DNA of 64,000 nucleotides. It comes from Chelatococcus composti. GTDB lineage: Bacteria; Pseudomonadota; Alphaproteobacteria; Rhizobiales; Beijerinckiaceae. The position numbers and the translations under genes are program-made. This document shows, in pieces, positions 40,497-52,049 of this stretch. The notes below the pieces were generated by a model. The model was not told where the DNA came from, made no database searches, and was given only the letters and a program-made list of their open reading frames with translations. The stretch is from NCBI RefSeq assembly GCF_014201415.1, contig NZ_JACHEH010000007.1:124001-188000 (forward strand), given 5' to 3'. How positions within the stretch are numbered: position 1 is the stretch's first letter; every line of letters begins with the position of its first letter.

Positions 40497-40729
40497 GACC
40501 GTATCCCCGGAACAGGGCGGGGGGACGGACGTCGGTGACGGCGTGCCGTCCCATTTCTGTTGATCGGCTTGCGGCACCATGATTGCATGGTAGCCGTCGT
40601 CGAATGAATCGGCGCGGTGGCGCCGGGCGGAGATCGCGGATTACCCTTTCTTAGATCAACGCCTATATGAAGATGTGATGACGCTCGTATCGCGTGGTGC
40701 GACACGGGCGGATCGAGCGGAGACGGACC

Positions 40730-41995
<1,266 letters not shown>

Positions 41996-42243
41996 CAGAC
42001 GTTTTCTCGCCGGGCGTTTGGAGCGGGGACGATGCCCCTTTCGGGATATCACCCCGCTTCGTTTCTTGAAACCTGCGATGCGGCACGCCACCTTATTGCC
42101 AACACCAGCTGCCGGCATGCTCTTGGAAGAGGTGCCGGCAAGGTGTGTCGGGGCAGCCGCAGCGGCGGTGAGCGCTCCCGACAATCCGTCCACTGTCGGC
42201 CCATAGGGGCGGGGGTGGGCGCAATGGAAAGGAACTGAGGGCT

Positions 42244-44673
<2,430 letters not shown>

Positions 44674-44700
44674 TCACGCTTCTCGCGCATGAGATGGAAG

Positions 44701-44727
44701 AGGCGGGACCATCGGTCCCGCCTTTTT
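44701..44727 (+). terminator. Rho-independent terminator of lon
   Basis: A perfect 10-bp stem AGGCGGGACC/GGTCCCGCCT with loop ATC is followed by TTTTC. Confidence 0.9.
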
Positions 44728-44795
44728 CGCAAAGGGCCCTGATTCGCTTGCTGGGCTTGAAAAAGCCGGCCGCGGGCCTTCCGGATCGGTCCGAG

Positions 44796-44827
44796 GCACC
44801 TTCACGGCGTCCGAAGGGTGCTTTTTT
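44796..44827 (+). terminator. Second terminator-like hairpin between lon and the HU gene
   Basis: GCACCTTC (44796-44803) pairs with GAAGGGTGC (44813-44821) with one bulge, followed immediately by TTTTTT. It lies 148 bp before the HU start. It could back up the lon terminator, end a short RNA, or attenuate HU transcription. Confidence 0.55.
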
Positions 44828-44975
44828 GTGGTTTTGCGGGCTGTAAGCGTTGCATTTATTGGGATTCTGCGGCATCGGGGTTTGGCGTGCCGCTGCTGCT
44901 GCGGGCGGACGTGTCCGCGTCGGATGGCGCGCTTTCGGTTCGCAGCTGTGATGGCGCGAATGCAAGGAGGACAGC

Positions 44976-45254
44976 ATGAACAAAGGTGAACTCGTCTCGG
45001 CCGTCGCCGAGAAGGCGGGCCTCACGAAGACCCAGGCCAGCGAGGCGATCGACGCGGCGATTGACGCCATCACGGAAGCCCTCAAGAAGGGCGATGAAGT
45101 GAAGCTGGTCGGGTTCGGCACCTTTGCGGTCGCCGATCGTGCGGCCGGTACGGCGCGCAATCCGCGTACGGGCGAGACGATCCCCGTGCCGGCGTCCAAG
45201 GCGCCCAAGTTCAAGGCCGGCGCCGCTCTCAAGGACGCGGTCAACGGCAAGTGA
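44976..45254 (+). CDS. hup: DNA-binding protein HU
   Basis: The 92-residue histone-like protein begins MNKGELVSAVAEKAGLTKTQASEAID. It has the beta-arm core VGFGTFAVADRAAGTARNPRTGE, whose Pro intercalates DNA. It forms dimers that bend and compact DNA. AAGGAGG is ideally placed before the ATG. It follows lon, as in many proteobacteria. Confidence 0.97.
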   Translation: MNKGELVSAVAEKAGLTKTQASEAIDAAIDAITEALKKGDEVKLVGFGTFAVADRAAGTARNPRTGETIPVPASKAPKFKAGAALKDAVNGK

Positions 45255-45362
45255 TGTTGCGGGGGCGAGCCGACCGCACGAGGCCGTTTCGTCGTCCGTT
45301 CGTGGACGGAGCCAGGGCCCTTGCGAGAGGCCCGGCTCGCCCCTAAACACTTCCAGAATGAT

Positions 45363-45438
45363 GGGCGGTTAGCTCAGTCGGTAGAGCATCTCGTTTACAC
45401 CGAGAGGGTCGGCGGTTCGAGCCCGTCACCGCCCACCA
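45363..45438 (+). tRNA. tRNA-Val (UAC)
   Basis: A 76-nt cloverleaf. Acceptor GGGCGGT pairs with ACCGCCC, anticodon stem TCTCG/CGAGA encloses TTTACAC (anticodon UAC), and CCA is encoded at the 3' end. Its 3' half recurs in degraded form at 45562. Confidence 0.96.
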
Positions 45439-46211
45439 AGAATTCCTCCCGATCAATCATTGGGCTGGTGGCCTGAACGGCAGCCGCATCGGTGGGAAAT
45501 GTAGTGGGCAGGGAACATGCACCCGCCGCGTGGCGCCCTCAGGTGTCTAGCACCTCCAGGGACCGAGAGCGTGGGCGGTTTGAGCCCCTCACCAGCCCCA
45601 AGGACCCTCGCCGGTTCCCGTATCGACCTTTCCGTCCCGCCGCCGGCTGCCCGGATTCCGTGCGGGAATCGATTTCCCAGCCGATCCTTCCGCCCGGTGT
45701 TGTCGCCGGCCATCCGGGCCGGAATGATATATCTGCCGGCGTTCGCTCCGGCCCATTGAACGGGACGCCAGGGCTCCCCACATTCTCGATGCGGTGCTTT
45801 GTGACCTCCGCTGCGAGCCCTGATCGTATCCATGCCCCCCAGGAATGCGGTCGGGGCTTCGCTATGTCCGTACCGATGGGCTGATCTGCGCCGCATCGGG
45901 ATTCGCTTCCCTCCTTCGCACCTTCGTAGCGGCCGGATTCGCGTCCGGAAAACGACGCAGTTCTTGGTTTCCGGCCGTGAGAGCCGGGGAGGGGGCGCAT
46001 TTGCCGCGAGTCGGGCCGATTCCAGGGCGGTGAATCGCCCGGTCGGCGTCGGCGACGGAAGATGCATTCCACGTTTGCCGTCACCTTTTCGCTGTCCACA
46101 GGCGCGAGCGGCTGTTTCTCTGCTTTTTTCACAGACGAGGCCAAGTGCGCTTGACAGCAGAAGGGGCGGGTCGTAAGTCAGCGCCACCACAGCGAACGAC
46201 ACGTTCGCCGC
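45439..46211. other. Gene-free tract between tRNA-Val and tRNA-Asp
   Basis: About 770 bp without a supportable gene. Long open frames exist on the minus strand, but they run antisense into tRNA-Asp and lack ribosome-binding sites and motifs. The one recognisable item is the degraded tRNA-Val 3' copy at 45562-45593. Confidence 0.6.
45562..45593 (+). repeat. Degraded copy of the tRNA-Val 3' half
   Basis: Aligned with 45399-45430 (anticodon stem through T arm), 28 of 32 bases match. The copy lies 163 bp downstream in the same orientation and lacks a 5' half. It looks like an old attachment-site duplicate or a partial tRNA duplication. Confidence 0.6.
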
Positions 46212-46288
<77 letters not shown>

Positions 46289-46337
46289 CTTTCCTCCTTG
46301 CATTCCAAAGACTTGGTAGACAGCCCCATCTGGGGCG

Positions 46338-46370
46338 AGTCTGAACTCGGCCGGCGAGTTCAGACTTTTT
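46338..46370 (+). terminator. Rho-independent terminator after tRNA-Asp
   Basis: A perfect 11-bp stem AGTCTGAACTC/GAGTTCAGACT (loop GGCCGGC) is followed by TTTTG. It sits between tRNA-Asp and the end of the convergent integrase gene. Confidence 0.85.
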
Positions 46371-46375
46371 GTGCT

Positions 46376-47572
46376 TCAGGCGTTCCCATCCCGCAGTTTT
46401 CGGCGCCCTTCGCGTCGCGCGTCGTGGACCTGTCGGATTACCGTGAGGTTGGGCGGGACGTAGGTTTCATAGAGCTGGTTGGAGGCGGCCAGGGTGTTGC
46501 CCATGGCGAGAGCCAGCTGCTCCGCCTCGGCGCCGCCAGTGATGGCCTCGACGGCGCCCGAGCGGCGGATATCGAGCAGTTGCCTTCTCTCGCCGTCCCC
46601 GAACACCGCTGCGCGGATCGCGCGGAAATCGGCAGCCATGGTGTCCTTGGTGTAGGGGACACTCGGACGCGGCCGCCCGCCCTTTGCGGTGGGCTCGGAC
46701 AGCCCGCGGGTGCGCAGGATCGGCGCGTCGTCGTGCAGCACAACGCCGAGGCTCGAGAGGTACGCCTGCAGCAACGCGGCGGTGCGGCGCGACAGGATGC
46801 CGCCGACATGCGCGTTCGTCTTGCCGCGTTGGGTGAAGAACGTTGCACCGGTAGCGGTCTTTGACAGCTGCCGAAGGGTGAGGGCGCGGACATCGCCGGG
46901 GGAGAGCTGGCTGTCCCACATGATGGCGAGCCCCACTGCCAGGCCTCGGTAGCCCTGCCGCCATGCCTCCTTGGCCAGGCGGGCGACTTCGCCCTCGCTC
47001 CACGTGCTCGAGCGCCCCTTTGCGGCCTTGTTGCGGACTGCGAGGGACGGGTCCGCGTCGCGATCGCAGTAGTGGAGGGCGGCGGCCACCTTCCACAGGG
47101 CGCGCCAGATCTTCAGGGCGCGGTGCGCCTCGCGTAACGAGACCGATTCCTCGATTGCCTTGCGCCAGGCACTCATGTCCTCGAGCGTGACCGTGCGCGG
47201 ATCCACGTCGCCAAAGACCGGTTTGATGCGCTTCCATCCGCGCCACCAGTCTTCCCGCGTGCGCGCTTTCTTGGCCGAGCGCCATTCGTCGGTCTGCCGA
47301 TAGCGGCGAAACGCCTCTCCGAGAGAGCCAGGGGGATAGAACGTCATCTCTTCGGACATCTCGAGCGAGAGGGGGCCGTCGGCGCCGGCGACCGGCGGCG
47401 GCGCAAGACCTCGGCGCGCCGCCTGCCATCGTGCGTTCCATTCAGAGGCGATTTTCCACGCTGCGGGGCCGTCCGGGCCGCACCGCACCGTCTGGAAGCC
47501 CAGGGAGCGCATCTTGCGGGTCGGCTGCCAATAGCCGCGCCCCTTGACGACGACGTAGTAGGGTATCTTCAC
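46376..47572 (-). CDS. int: Prophage tyrosine-type integrase
   Basis: The 398-residue recombinase has an N-terminal arm-binding-like domain (KIPYYVVVKGRGYWQPT), a core-binding helical domain and a C-terminal catalytic domain. Candidate catalytic residues are R in SPGDVRALTL, K in TQRGKTN, R in LLDIRRSGAVEA and the nucleophilic Tyr in LYETYVPP. The His of the usual HxxR box appears replaced (LDIR), as I recall for this phage subfamily. It starts with GTG at 47572, one base after the stop of the gene upstream. Its end faces tRNA-Asp, the probable attB. It is the last gene of the leftward operon. Confidence 0.9.
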   Translation of the reverse strand: MKIPYYVVVKGRGYWQPTRKMRSLGFQTVRCGPDGPAAWKIASEWNARWQAARRGLAPPPVAGADGPLSLEMSEEMTFYPPGSLGEAFRRYRQTDEWRSAKKARTREDWWRGWKRIKPVFGDVDPRTVTLEDMSAWRKAIEESVSLREAHRALKIWRALWKVAAALHYCDRDADPSLAVRNKAAKGRSSTWSEGEVARLAKEAWRQGYRGLAVGLAIMWDSQLSPGDVRALTLRQLSKTATGATFFTQRGKTNAHVGGILSRRTAALLQAYLSSLGVVLHDDAPILRTRGLSEPTAKGGRPRPSVPYTKDTMAADFRAIRAAVFGDGERRQLLDIRRSGAVEAITGGAEAEQLALAMGNTLAASNQLYETYVPPNLTVIRQVHDARREGRRKLRDGNA

Positions 47573-47573
47573 G

Positions 47574-47864
47574 TTACCCACCGTTGCGCAGCCCCGCGAT
47601 GCGTTGCCGGACGACCTGAGAAGCATCGCGGGCCACGGGCGGCGCAGTCAAGGTGGCCGCCTGGTCGGGGAAAAGGTGCGGGTGCCGGCGGTGGCGCCAC
47701 CGGTCGATTGCCTCAAGATCGTAATTCCCCGTGTCTGGGTCCGCTGGCGGGAAGCCGCGGGAAAGCAGGCGGGGCAGGCGGTATTCGAACTCTGCCGGGG
47801 TGAGGCCGAGGCGCCGGGCGGCAACGCTGGGCGGTACGTCCAAGGGCTCAACACGGAAGCGCAC
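47574..47864 (-). CDS. Small DNA-binding-like protein next to integrase (possible excisionase)
   Basis: The 96-residue product starts VRFRVEPLDVPPSVAARRLGLTPAEFEYRLPRLLSRGFPPADPDTGNYDLEAIDRWRHRRH. The middle has the shape of a MerR/AlpA-like helix-turn-helix as found in excisionases: PPSVAARRLGLTPAEF, then a FPPADPDTGNYDLEAIDRW wing. Position directly before int supports an Xis role, which is inference. The GTG at 47864 has GGGAG 7 bases upstream and overlaps the end of the reductase gene. Confidence 0.7.
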   Translation of the reverse strand: MRFRVEPLDVPPSVAARRLGLTPAEFEYRLPRLLSRGFPPADPDTGNYDLEAIDRWRHRRHPHLFPDQAATLTAPPVARDASQVVRQRIAGLRNGG

Positions 47865-48240
47865 TGCAGGTCTCCCATAGCTGTGGCATCCACACGTCGG
47901 CCGGACCGTCATAGTCGATGAGCGTCACGATGGCCCGACGGACGTGGGGCAGAAAGCGGGCGTAGGTCTTGGCGCCGCCGGCAATCCAGATGGTGCGGCC
48001 GGGGTGATTGCGGGCAACGTCCTCGAGGAAGGCCGCAGGCTCCTGGCCGAGCCACGGCACGACTGTCCTGTCCGGCAGCGCGCCGACGATGCGCGCGGTG
48101 CGAAAGCCCATGACGACCACGCCGCCGAGCGTCTGCTGGCGGAACCACGCCAAATCCTCGGGCTCGTGCCACGGCAGGTGCCCCGCGAGGCTGAGCTGTC
48201 CGCGCCGCCCGATGGCGGCGATGAGGCGGACATCGATCAT
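47848..48240 (-). CDS. Phage dihydrofolate reductase
   Basis: The 130-residue protein has DHFR landmarks: RLIAAIGRRGQL strand, LPWHEPEDLAWFRQQT with the catalytic Asp, VVVMGFRTARI, IWIAGGAKTYARFLP, and a DYDGPADVWMPQLW end. It is shorter than bacterial DHFR (about 160), as some phage versions are. It would reduce dihydrofolate for dTMP synthesis during phage replication. Its start overlaps the stop of the thermonuclease gene (ATGA). It overlaps the downstream small gene by 17 bases. Confidence 0.85.
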   Translation of the reverse strand: MIDVRLIAAIGRRGQLSLAGHLPWHEPEDLAWFRQQTLGGVVVMGFRTARIVGALPDRTVVPWLGQEPAAFLEDVARNHPGRTIWIAGGAKTYARFLPHVRRAIVTLIDYDGPADVWMPQLWETCSALPC

Positions 48241-48713
48241 CCAGCGCCTCCACACCAGTCGATGCGCCTCGGGCACCGTCCGCCGTGGCAGTGGTAGGGC
48301 ACGGCGTGCCCCGCTGCGATCATCAGCCGCGCCACGTCGTGCCCGTCCACGTAGACACGGGCCAGCGTGCGACCGTAGCGGTCACGGCCCTGGCGCCGGA
48401 TGGCGATGTGGCCGGCGTCGAGCAGGTAGCGCAGGTGTTCGGTGGCGCGGTGTCCGCGCTGTCGCTCGCTCTCGCAGCGGGCCTGATAGGTCTCCGGCGC
48501 GTCGAGGCCCACGATGCGGATCGCCTCATCGCCGACGTAGATCGTGTCGCCATCGACCGCGACGATCCGGCTCTCGGAGGCTCTGGCGGCCGTCAGGGCG
48601 GCGTAGATGACGAGGCAGCACACGACAATGCCGCCGAGGGCCCACGCGGCGCGTCTGCGGAATTGCCGGGGGCCTGTGGGCGGTAGGTGATAGCCTGGAG
48701 TGCGCATCAGCAT
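48237..48713 (-). CDS. Membrane-anchored thermonuclease (SNase domain)
   Basis: The 158-residue protein has a basic start, one membrane helix (AAWALGGIVVCCLVIYAALTA, about 22-42), and a staphylococcal-nuclease-like domain. That domain has VDGDTIYVGDEAIRIVGLDAPET (Arg and Glu of the active site) and RDRYGRTLARVYVDGHDVARLMI. The anchor should place the nuclease on the outer face of the inner membrane. In a prophage it could degrade incoming DNA, which is speculation. GAGAGG lies before the ATG at 48713. Confidence 0.85.
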   Translation of the reverse strand: MLMRTPGYHLPPTGPRQFRRRAAWALGGIVVCCLVIYAALTAARASESRIVAVDGDTIYVGDEAIRIVGLDAPETYQARCESERQRGHRATEHLRYLLDAGHIAIRRQGRDRYGRTLARVYVDGHDVARLMIAAGHAVPYHCHGGRCPRRIDWCGGAG

Positions 48714-48726
48714 TGGCGGGATCCTC

Positions 48727-49059
48727 TCATGAGCGATTCGCGAGCATCAGCAGCACGTCCGCATGGCATGGCTGGTCCAGCCCACACCAGCAGGCGAGGT
48801 TCTTGCCGCGCAAATTGCCGATCTCCTCGCAGATGAGCCGCAGGCTTTCGCGGGCGGCTTCGTAGGTCTCCCGGCCGAAGGTGATGGGCACGTAGCCGCG
48901 GGCGAGTTGCGCAAACAGCGCGACGCACTCGGCCTGAGTGCCGTGCTTGCCGGCGACGAACGGGTTGCCCCAGCGGGTGGAGCGATCAACCTTCACCGTG
49001 TCGGGCGGCAGACGCCAGGCCTTGCGACGGGAGAGCTGGACCCTGACGGGCGAAGGCAT
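48727..49059 (-). CDS. DUF4326 domain protein
   Basis: The 110-residue protein matches DUF4326: KVDRSTRWGNPF near residue 23, and the C-terminal NLRGKNLACWCGLDQPCHADVLL block with conserved Cys/His that could bind metal. The family is common in phages and of unknown function, possibly nucleotide-related. Its ATG overlaps the upstream stop by one base (TGATG). Confidence 0.8.
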   Translation of the reverse strand: MPSPVRVQLSRRKAWRLPPDTVKVDRSTRWGNPFVAGKHGTQAECVALFAQLARGYVPITFGRETYEAARESLRLICEEIGNLRGKNLACWCGLDQPCHADVLLMLANRS

Positions 49060-49277
49060 CAGCTTTTCTCCTGCAGAATATGTCGGATGTCGCTGGCGAG
49101 CCCTTCGAGTGCCTCGGCCACCTTGAGCTTGAGTGCCCCCTCGGCAGTGGTGACTGTCACCTCGCCACCCGACTTGCTCGGAACGGTTGTCGACATGCTC
49201 GCGGCGATCGCCCGACGGGTCTGCGCTGCCACCTCCAGCCTGTCGGCCACGAGATTCCAGGCGGCAAGGTCACACAT
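49059..49277 (-). CDS. Small phage protein, unknown
   Basis: This 72-residue product is not recognised. It is mostly helical by eye, with a Thr/Val-rich middle (SGGEVTVTTAEGALKLKVAEAL) that could be amphipathic. It overlaps its neighbours by a few bases at both ends in the leftward operon, which is the main support for it. Confidence 0.6.
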   Translation of the reverse strand: MCDLAAWNLVADRLEVAAQTRRAIAASMSTTVPSKSGGEVTVTTAEGALKLKVAEALEGLASDIRHILQEKS

Positions 49278-49515
49278 GCGCGTCCTCCAAAAACAGGTCG
49301 GGCATAGGCTCGGACTCTCGGCGACGGGCCTGCTCGACGGCGCGCTTCAGCCGACGAAGCTCGCACACCTCGGCGCGGAGGGCAGCGTGCGTAGCCGTGC
49401 GCAGCGCCTGAGCGGCCCGGCCGACGCCGCGATGGCAGCGCCGGGCCTTTTCGTAGGCGAGCCGGCAGCGCCGGCGCTCGGCCTCGAAGCGTTCGATCAT
49501 GCTGAGATGGCGCAT
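49270..49515 (-). CDS. Small basic helical phage protein, unknown
   Basis: The 81-residue product is rich in Arg, Ala and Glu (ERFEAERRRCRLAYEKARRC, LRAEVCELRRLKRAVEQARRR) and looks like a coiled coil. No family was recognised. It starts 3 bp after the beta-clamp gene and overlaps the next gene by 8 bases. Operon packing supports translation. Confidence 0.6.
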   Translation of the reverse strand: MRHLSMIERFEAERRRCRLAYEKARRCHRGVGRAAQALRTATHAALRAEVCELRRLKRAVEQARRRESEPMPDLFLEDAHV

Positions 49516-49518
49516 TGG

Positions 49519-50625
49519 TCAAACCCTCATGGGCATGAGCACGATGAGCGCCTCGGCGCCATCGTGGCTCTTGATGAGGCAGGGAGAGCCGGCATCGGCG
49601 AGGGCGAGGCGCACCGTGTCGGAGGCGAGGACGCCGAGGATCTCGGAGAGGTAGCGGCCCTGGAAGCCGATGGTGAGGGGCTCGCCCTCGAAGTCGGCGA
49701 CGACCTCTTCGCTCGCTTCGCCCGCGTCGGCATTGGTCACGGACAGGGTGAGGGTTACTGGCGCGAAGTCGAGCCTCACGCCCCGGCCGCGCTCACCGCA
49801 GAGCGTCGTCACGCGGTCGACGGCCGCCTTGAGAACTCCGCTGTCGAGGGTCGCAATCTTGTCGTTTCCCGTGGGGATGACCCGCCGGTAGTCCGGGAAG
49901 GGGCCGTCGATGAGCTTGGAGGTGAGCGTGATGCCGGCGGCTGCGAAGCGCACCTTCGAGCCTGACACGGCAAAGTCCATGTCGCCCTCTGCGTCGGCCG
50001 CAAGGCGGGCGAGCTCGCCAACCGTCTTGCGGGGCACAGTGACGGGTGGCATTCCGGCGGCGCCATCGGGCAGCGGCACCGTAATGTGGGCGAGGCGGTG
50101 CCCGTCCGTCGCTGCCGCGTGAAGACAGCCTTCAGTGGCGTGCAGGTGCACGCCATTGAGGTAGTACCGCGTCTCCTCCGACGAGATCGCGAAGGTCGTG
50201 TGTGTGAGGATGCGCTGCACCGCCCTGGCCGGCAGGGCGAAACGGTGCGGCAGGTCTTCGTCGGGCAGGCCCGGCCAATCCTCCTCGGGCAGGGACAGCA
50301 GGACGAAGCGCGAGCGGCCTGCCTTGACGAGAAGGCGGGCGCCACCACCCTCGGCCGTCAGCTCGATCTGGCAGCCGTCAGGCAGCTTGCGGACGATGTC
50401 GTGGAAGGTGGCGGCGGGTACCGTGAGGGCGCCGGGCGCGTCAACGACGGCGGGGGCGCTGGCCTCGGCCCAGATGTCGAGGTCGGTGGCCTGGAGCCGC
50501 AGATGCCCGCCCCTGGCCTGCAGCAGCACGTTGCCGAGAATGGGGATGGTGGGGCGGCGCTCGACGATGCGGTTGAGGGCCGCGAGCGGCTTGAGCAGGG
50601 CGCCCCGATCGATGGTGATGTGCAT
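49519..50625 (-). CDS. dnaN: Prophage-encoded DNA polymerase III beta sliding clamp
   Basis: The 368-residue protein is a full-length beta clamp (E. coli 366) with three repeated domains. It starts MHITIDRGALLKPLAALNRIVERRPTIPILGNVLL, has the typical VPRKTVGELARLA and FPDYRRVIP blocks, and ends PCLIKSHDGAEALIVLMPMRV. AACGGAGG lies upstream of the ATG. The host must have its own dnaN elsewhere. A phage clamp could recruit host polymerase to phage DNA. It lies in the leftward operon beside the HD nucleotidase gene. Confidence 0.95.
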   Translation of the reverse strand: MHITIDRGALLKPLAALNRIVERRPTIPILGNVLLQARGGHLRLQATDLDIWAEASAPAVVDAPGALTVPAATFHDIVRKLPDGCQIELTAEGGGARLLVKAGRSRFVLLSLPEEDWPGLPDEDLPHRFALPARAVQRILTHTTFAISSEETRYYLNGVHLHATEGCLHAAATDGHRLAHITVPLPDGAAGMPPVTVPRKTVGELARLAADAEGDMDFAVSGSKVRFAAAGITLTSKLIDGPFPDYRRVIPTGNDKIATLDSGVLKAAVDRVTTLCGERGRGVRLDFAPVTLTLSVTNADAGEASEEVVADFEGEPLTIGFQGRYLSEILGVLASDTVRLALADAGSPCLIKSHDGAEALIVLMPMRV

Positions 50626-50639
50626 GACGGTGCCTCCGT

Positions 50640-50846
50640 TCATGCCCGGCCCAGGACCCGATCGACGAGGTCCGGCAGGTCGCGCAGCGCCGGAACGCCC
50701 CGAGCAATGTGGATGGCGGCCTCGCGCAGGTTGTTGTGCCTGATCTCGAACGCCGCACGGTCGATGTTGTCGTCGCACGAGAGGTGGGCGACATCTTGCG
50801 GCGTGATGTCGACGTCGACCTCGACGGTTTTCGTGATGGTCGGCAT
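50640..50846 (-). CDS. Small acidic phage protein, unknown
   Basis: The 68-residue product is unrecognised. It starts with a beta-like TITKTVEVDVDITPQDV segment followed by helices and is mildly acidic. AGGAGA is placed 9 bases before the ATG at 50846. It sits between the HD-protein gene (37 bp) and the clamp gene (14 bp) in the same operon. Confidence 0.65.
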   Translation of the reverse strand: MPTITKTVEVDVDITPQDVAHLSCDDNIDRAAFEIRHNNLREAAIHIARGVPALRDLPDLVDRVLGRA

Positions 50847-50883
50847 GGCGACCGTTCTCCTGGAGCTGCAGCCCAGGCGCGGC

Positions 50884-51525
50884 TCACGCCGCGCGGTTAA
50901 GGGCTTGGGGACAGTAGCGGTCGAGGCGCATGAGCCACTCGTCGGCAGCCTTGGGCCACGGCCACACGGTGAGGCGGCCGCGCATGGGGACGGGCTTGGC
51001 CGCCTCCACCTCGGAGGCCCACCTGCGGCCGCACGGCACCGTGAGCTGGTCCCGCTCGGTGCGCAGCACGCGAAGGTCCATCGCCTTGACAACTGCCGCC
51101 GTGTGGCGTGGCAGCGGCCACGGCAGGCCGGCGGCATGGTGGATGGCCTGGTCGAGGCGGGACTTGAGGCGGGAGAGCTGCATCCGCACCTCGGGCACGC
51201 GCACGGCGACCTCGCGGCCGTTGTCGACCGTGAGATGCACGCTGAGCGCCTCGACCACCGGCGTGGTGATGTCGCCGATGAGGTACTCATGTGCGTCATG
51301 CAAAAGGAAGGCCGCGGCGAGGGTCGGGTCGCGCGTCTCGTGATAGAGTGCGTCGGCGCCGACGACGCAGTGCTGCGCGACGGAATAGGCGCCGCTGCCG
51401 ACGGCGCCGCCGAAGCGCGCCACGCGGGCAAGCTGCGGCGCCACGTCGCCGCGAAAGTCGATCGCCGCCGGGTCGGGCCTGAGCAGGTCGACGATCCTGC
51501 CGGTGGTGGTCGAGAGCCAGGTCAT
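50884..51525 (-). CDS. HD-domain phosphohydrolase (YfbR-like nucleotidase)
   Basis: The 213-residue protein has the HD-domain metal ligands in SVAQHCVVGADAL and FLLHDAHEYLIGDITTPV, as in phage and bacterial YfbR-type 5'-deoxynucleotidases. It probably trims deoxynucleoside monophosphates and so balances nucleotide pools. Its start overlaps the stop of the 84-residue gene upstream (ATGA). Confidence 0.85.
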   Translation of the reverse strand: MTWLSTTTGRIVDLLRPDPAAIDFRGDVAPQLARVARFGGAVGSGAYSVAQHCVVGADALYHETRDPTLAAAFLLHDAHEYLIGDITTPVVEALSVHLTVDNGREVAVRVPEVRMQLSRLKSRLDQAIHHAAGLPWPLPRHTAAVVKAMDLRVLRTERDQLTVPCGRRWASEVEAAKPVPMRGRLTVWPWPKAADEWLMRLDRYCPQALNRAA

Positions 51526-51776
51526 GCGGTGTCCTTCATGCAGTCGTGGGCGGCAGCGTCCATCTGCTCGATCTCGGCGAGGATGATGGCACCGGCGAGC
51601 ACAAGGTCGCGCTGGCGATCCTCATGGCTGCGCACTGCCTCCGGCAGCGTCGAAAGGCTGGCGTAGAGGGCGGCTGCGCGGGCCATGTCGCCCCGGCAAT
51701 GCGGGGCCTCGCACCGCAGCCGGGCTCGCTCCGCCATGACGTCCACCTCGGCCTGCGTCAGCGGGCGCGGGCTCAT
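51522..51776 (-). CDS. Small helical phage protein, unknown
   Basis: The 84-residue product is unrecognised. It has a Cys-containing stretch (RLRCEAPHCRGDMARAA) and otherwise amphipathic helices. The ATG at 51776 overlaps the stop of the small membrane protein upstream, and its stop overlaps the HD-gene start. Confidence 0.6.
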   Translation of the reverse strand: MSPRPLTQAEVDVMAERARLRCEAPHCRGDMARAAALYASLSTLPEAVRSHEDRQRDLVLAGAIILAEIEQMDAAAHDCMKDTA

Positions 51777-51913
51777 GGCCGATCCTCGTCGATCTGGTCG
51801 CCGTAGAAGCCGCGGGCGGGGGCGCTGGTGCAGCGCACCCACGCGATGCCCGCAAAGAAAAGGCCGAGCCCGATAAGGACAGTGGCGGCGATGATGGAGA
51901 GGACGTCTGCCAT
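51773..51913 (-). CDS. 46-residue single-span membrane protein, unknown
   Basis: The short frame starts MADVLSIIAATVLIGLGLFF and continues AGIAWVRCTSAPARGFYGDQ, giving one membrane helix (about residues 4-24) and a short soluble tail. It overlaps the next start by three bases and the preceding stop is 1 base away. It could be a small phage membrane protein; there is no evidence for a lysis role. Confidence 0.55.
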   Translation of the reverse strand: MADVLSIIAATVLIGLGLFFAGIAWVRCTSAPARGFYGDQIDEDRP

Positions 51914-51914
51914 C

Positions 51915-52049
51915 TCAGCCTCCCTTGCCGAGCGCACCGGCCCAAAGACCAACGGCCGAGACGAAGGCCGCGAGGCACAGCACCTCGAAGGCGTCGCAGA
52001 GCGCGCGGCAGAGGAGGTGCCAGACCGCAGAGGCGCAGGCGGGCCACAT
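51915..52049 (-). CDS. 44-residue hydrophobic phage protein, unknown
   Basis: The frame reads MWPACASAVWHLLCRALCDA and then a hydrophobic FEVLCLAAFVSAVGLWAGAL segment. There are four cysteines and a likely membrane helix. Its ATG overlaps the upstream stop (TGATG). Support is operon position only. Confidence 0.5.
   Translation of the reverse strand: MWPACASAVWHLLCRALCDAFEVLCLAAFVSAVGLWAGALGKGG

Noticed and set aside
51773-51913. Holin
   Set aside because: A single membrane span in an early leftward operon, with no endolysin nearby, is not enough evidence.
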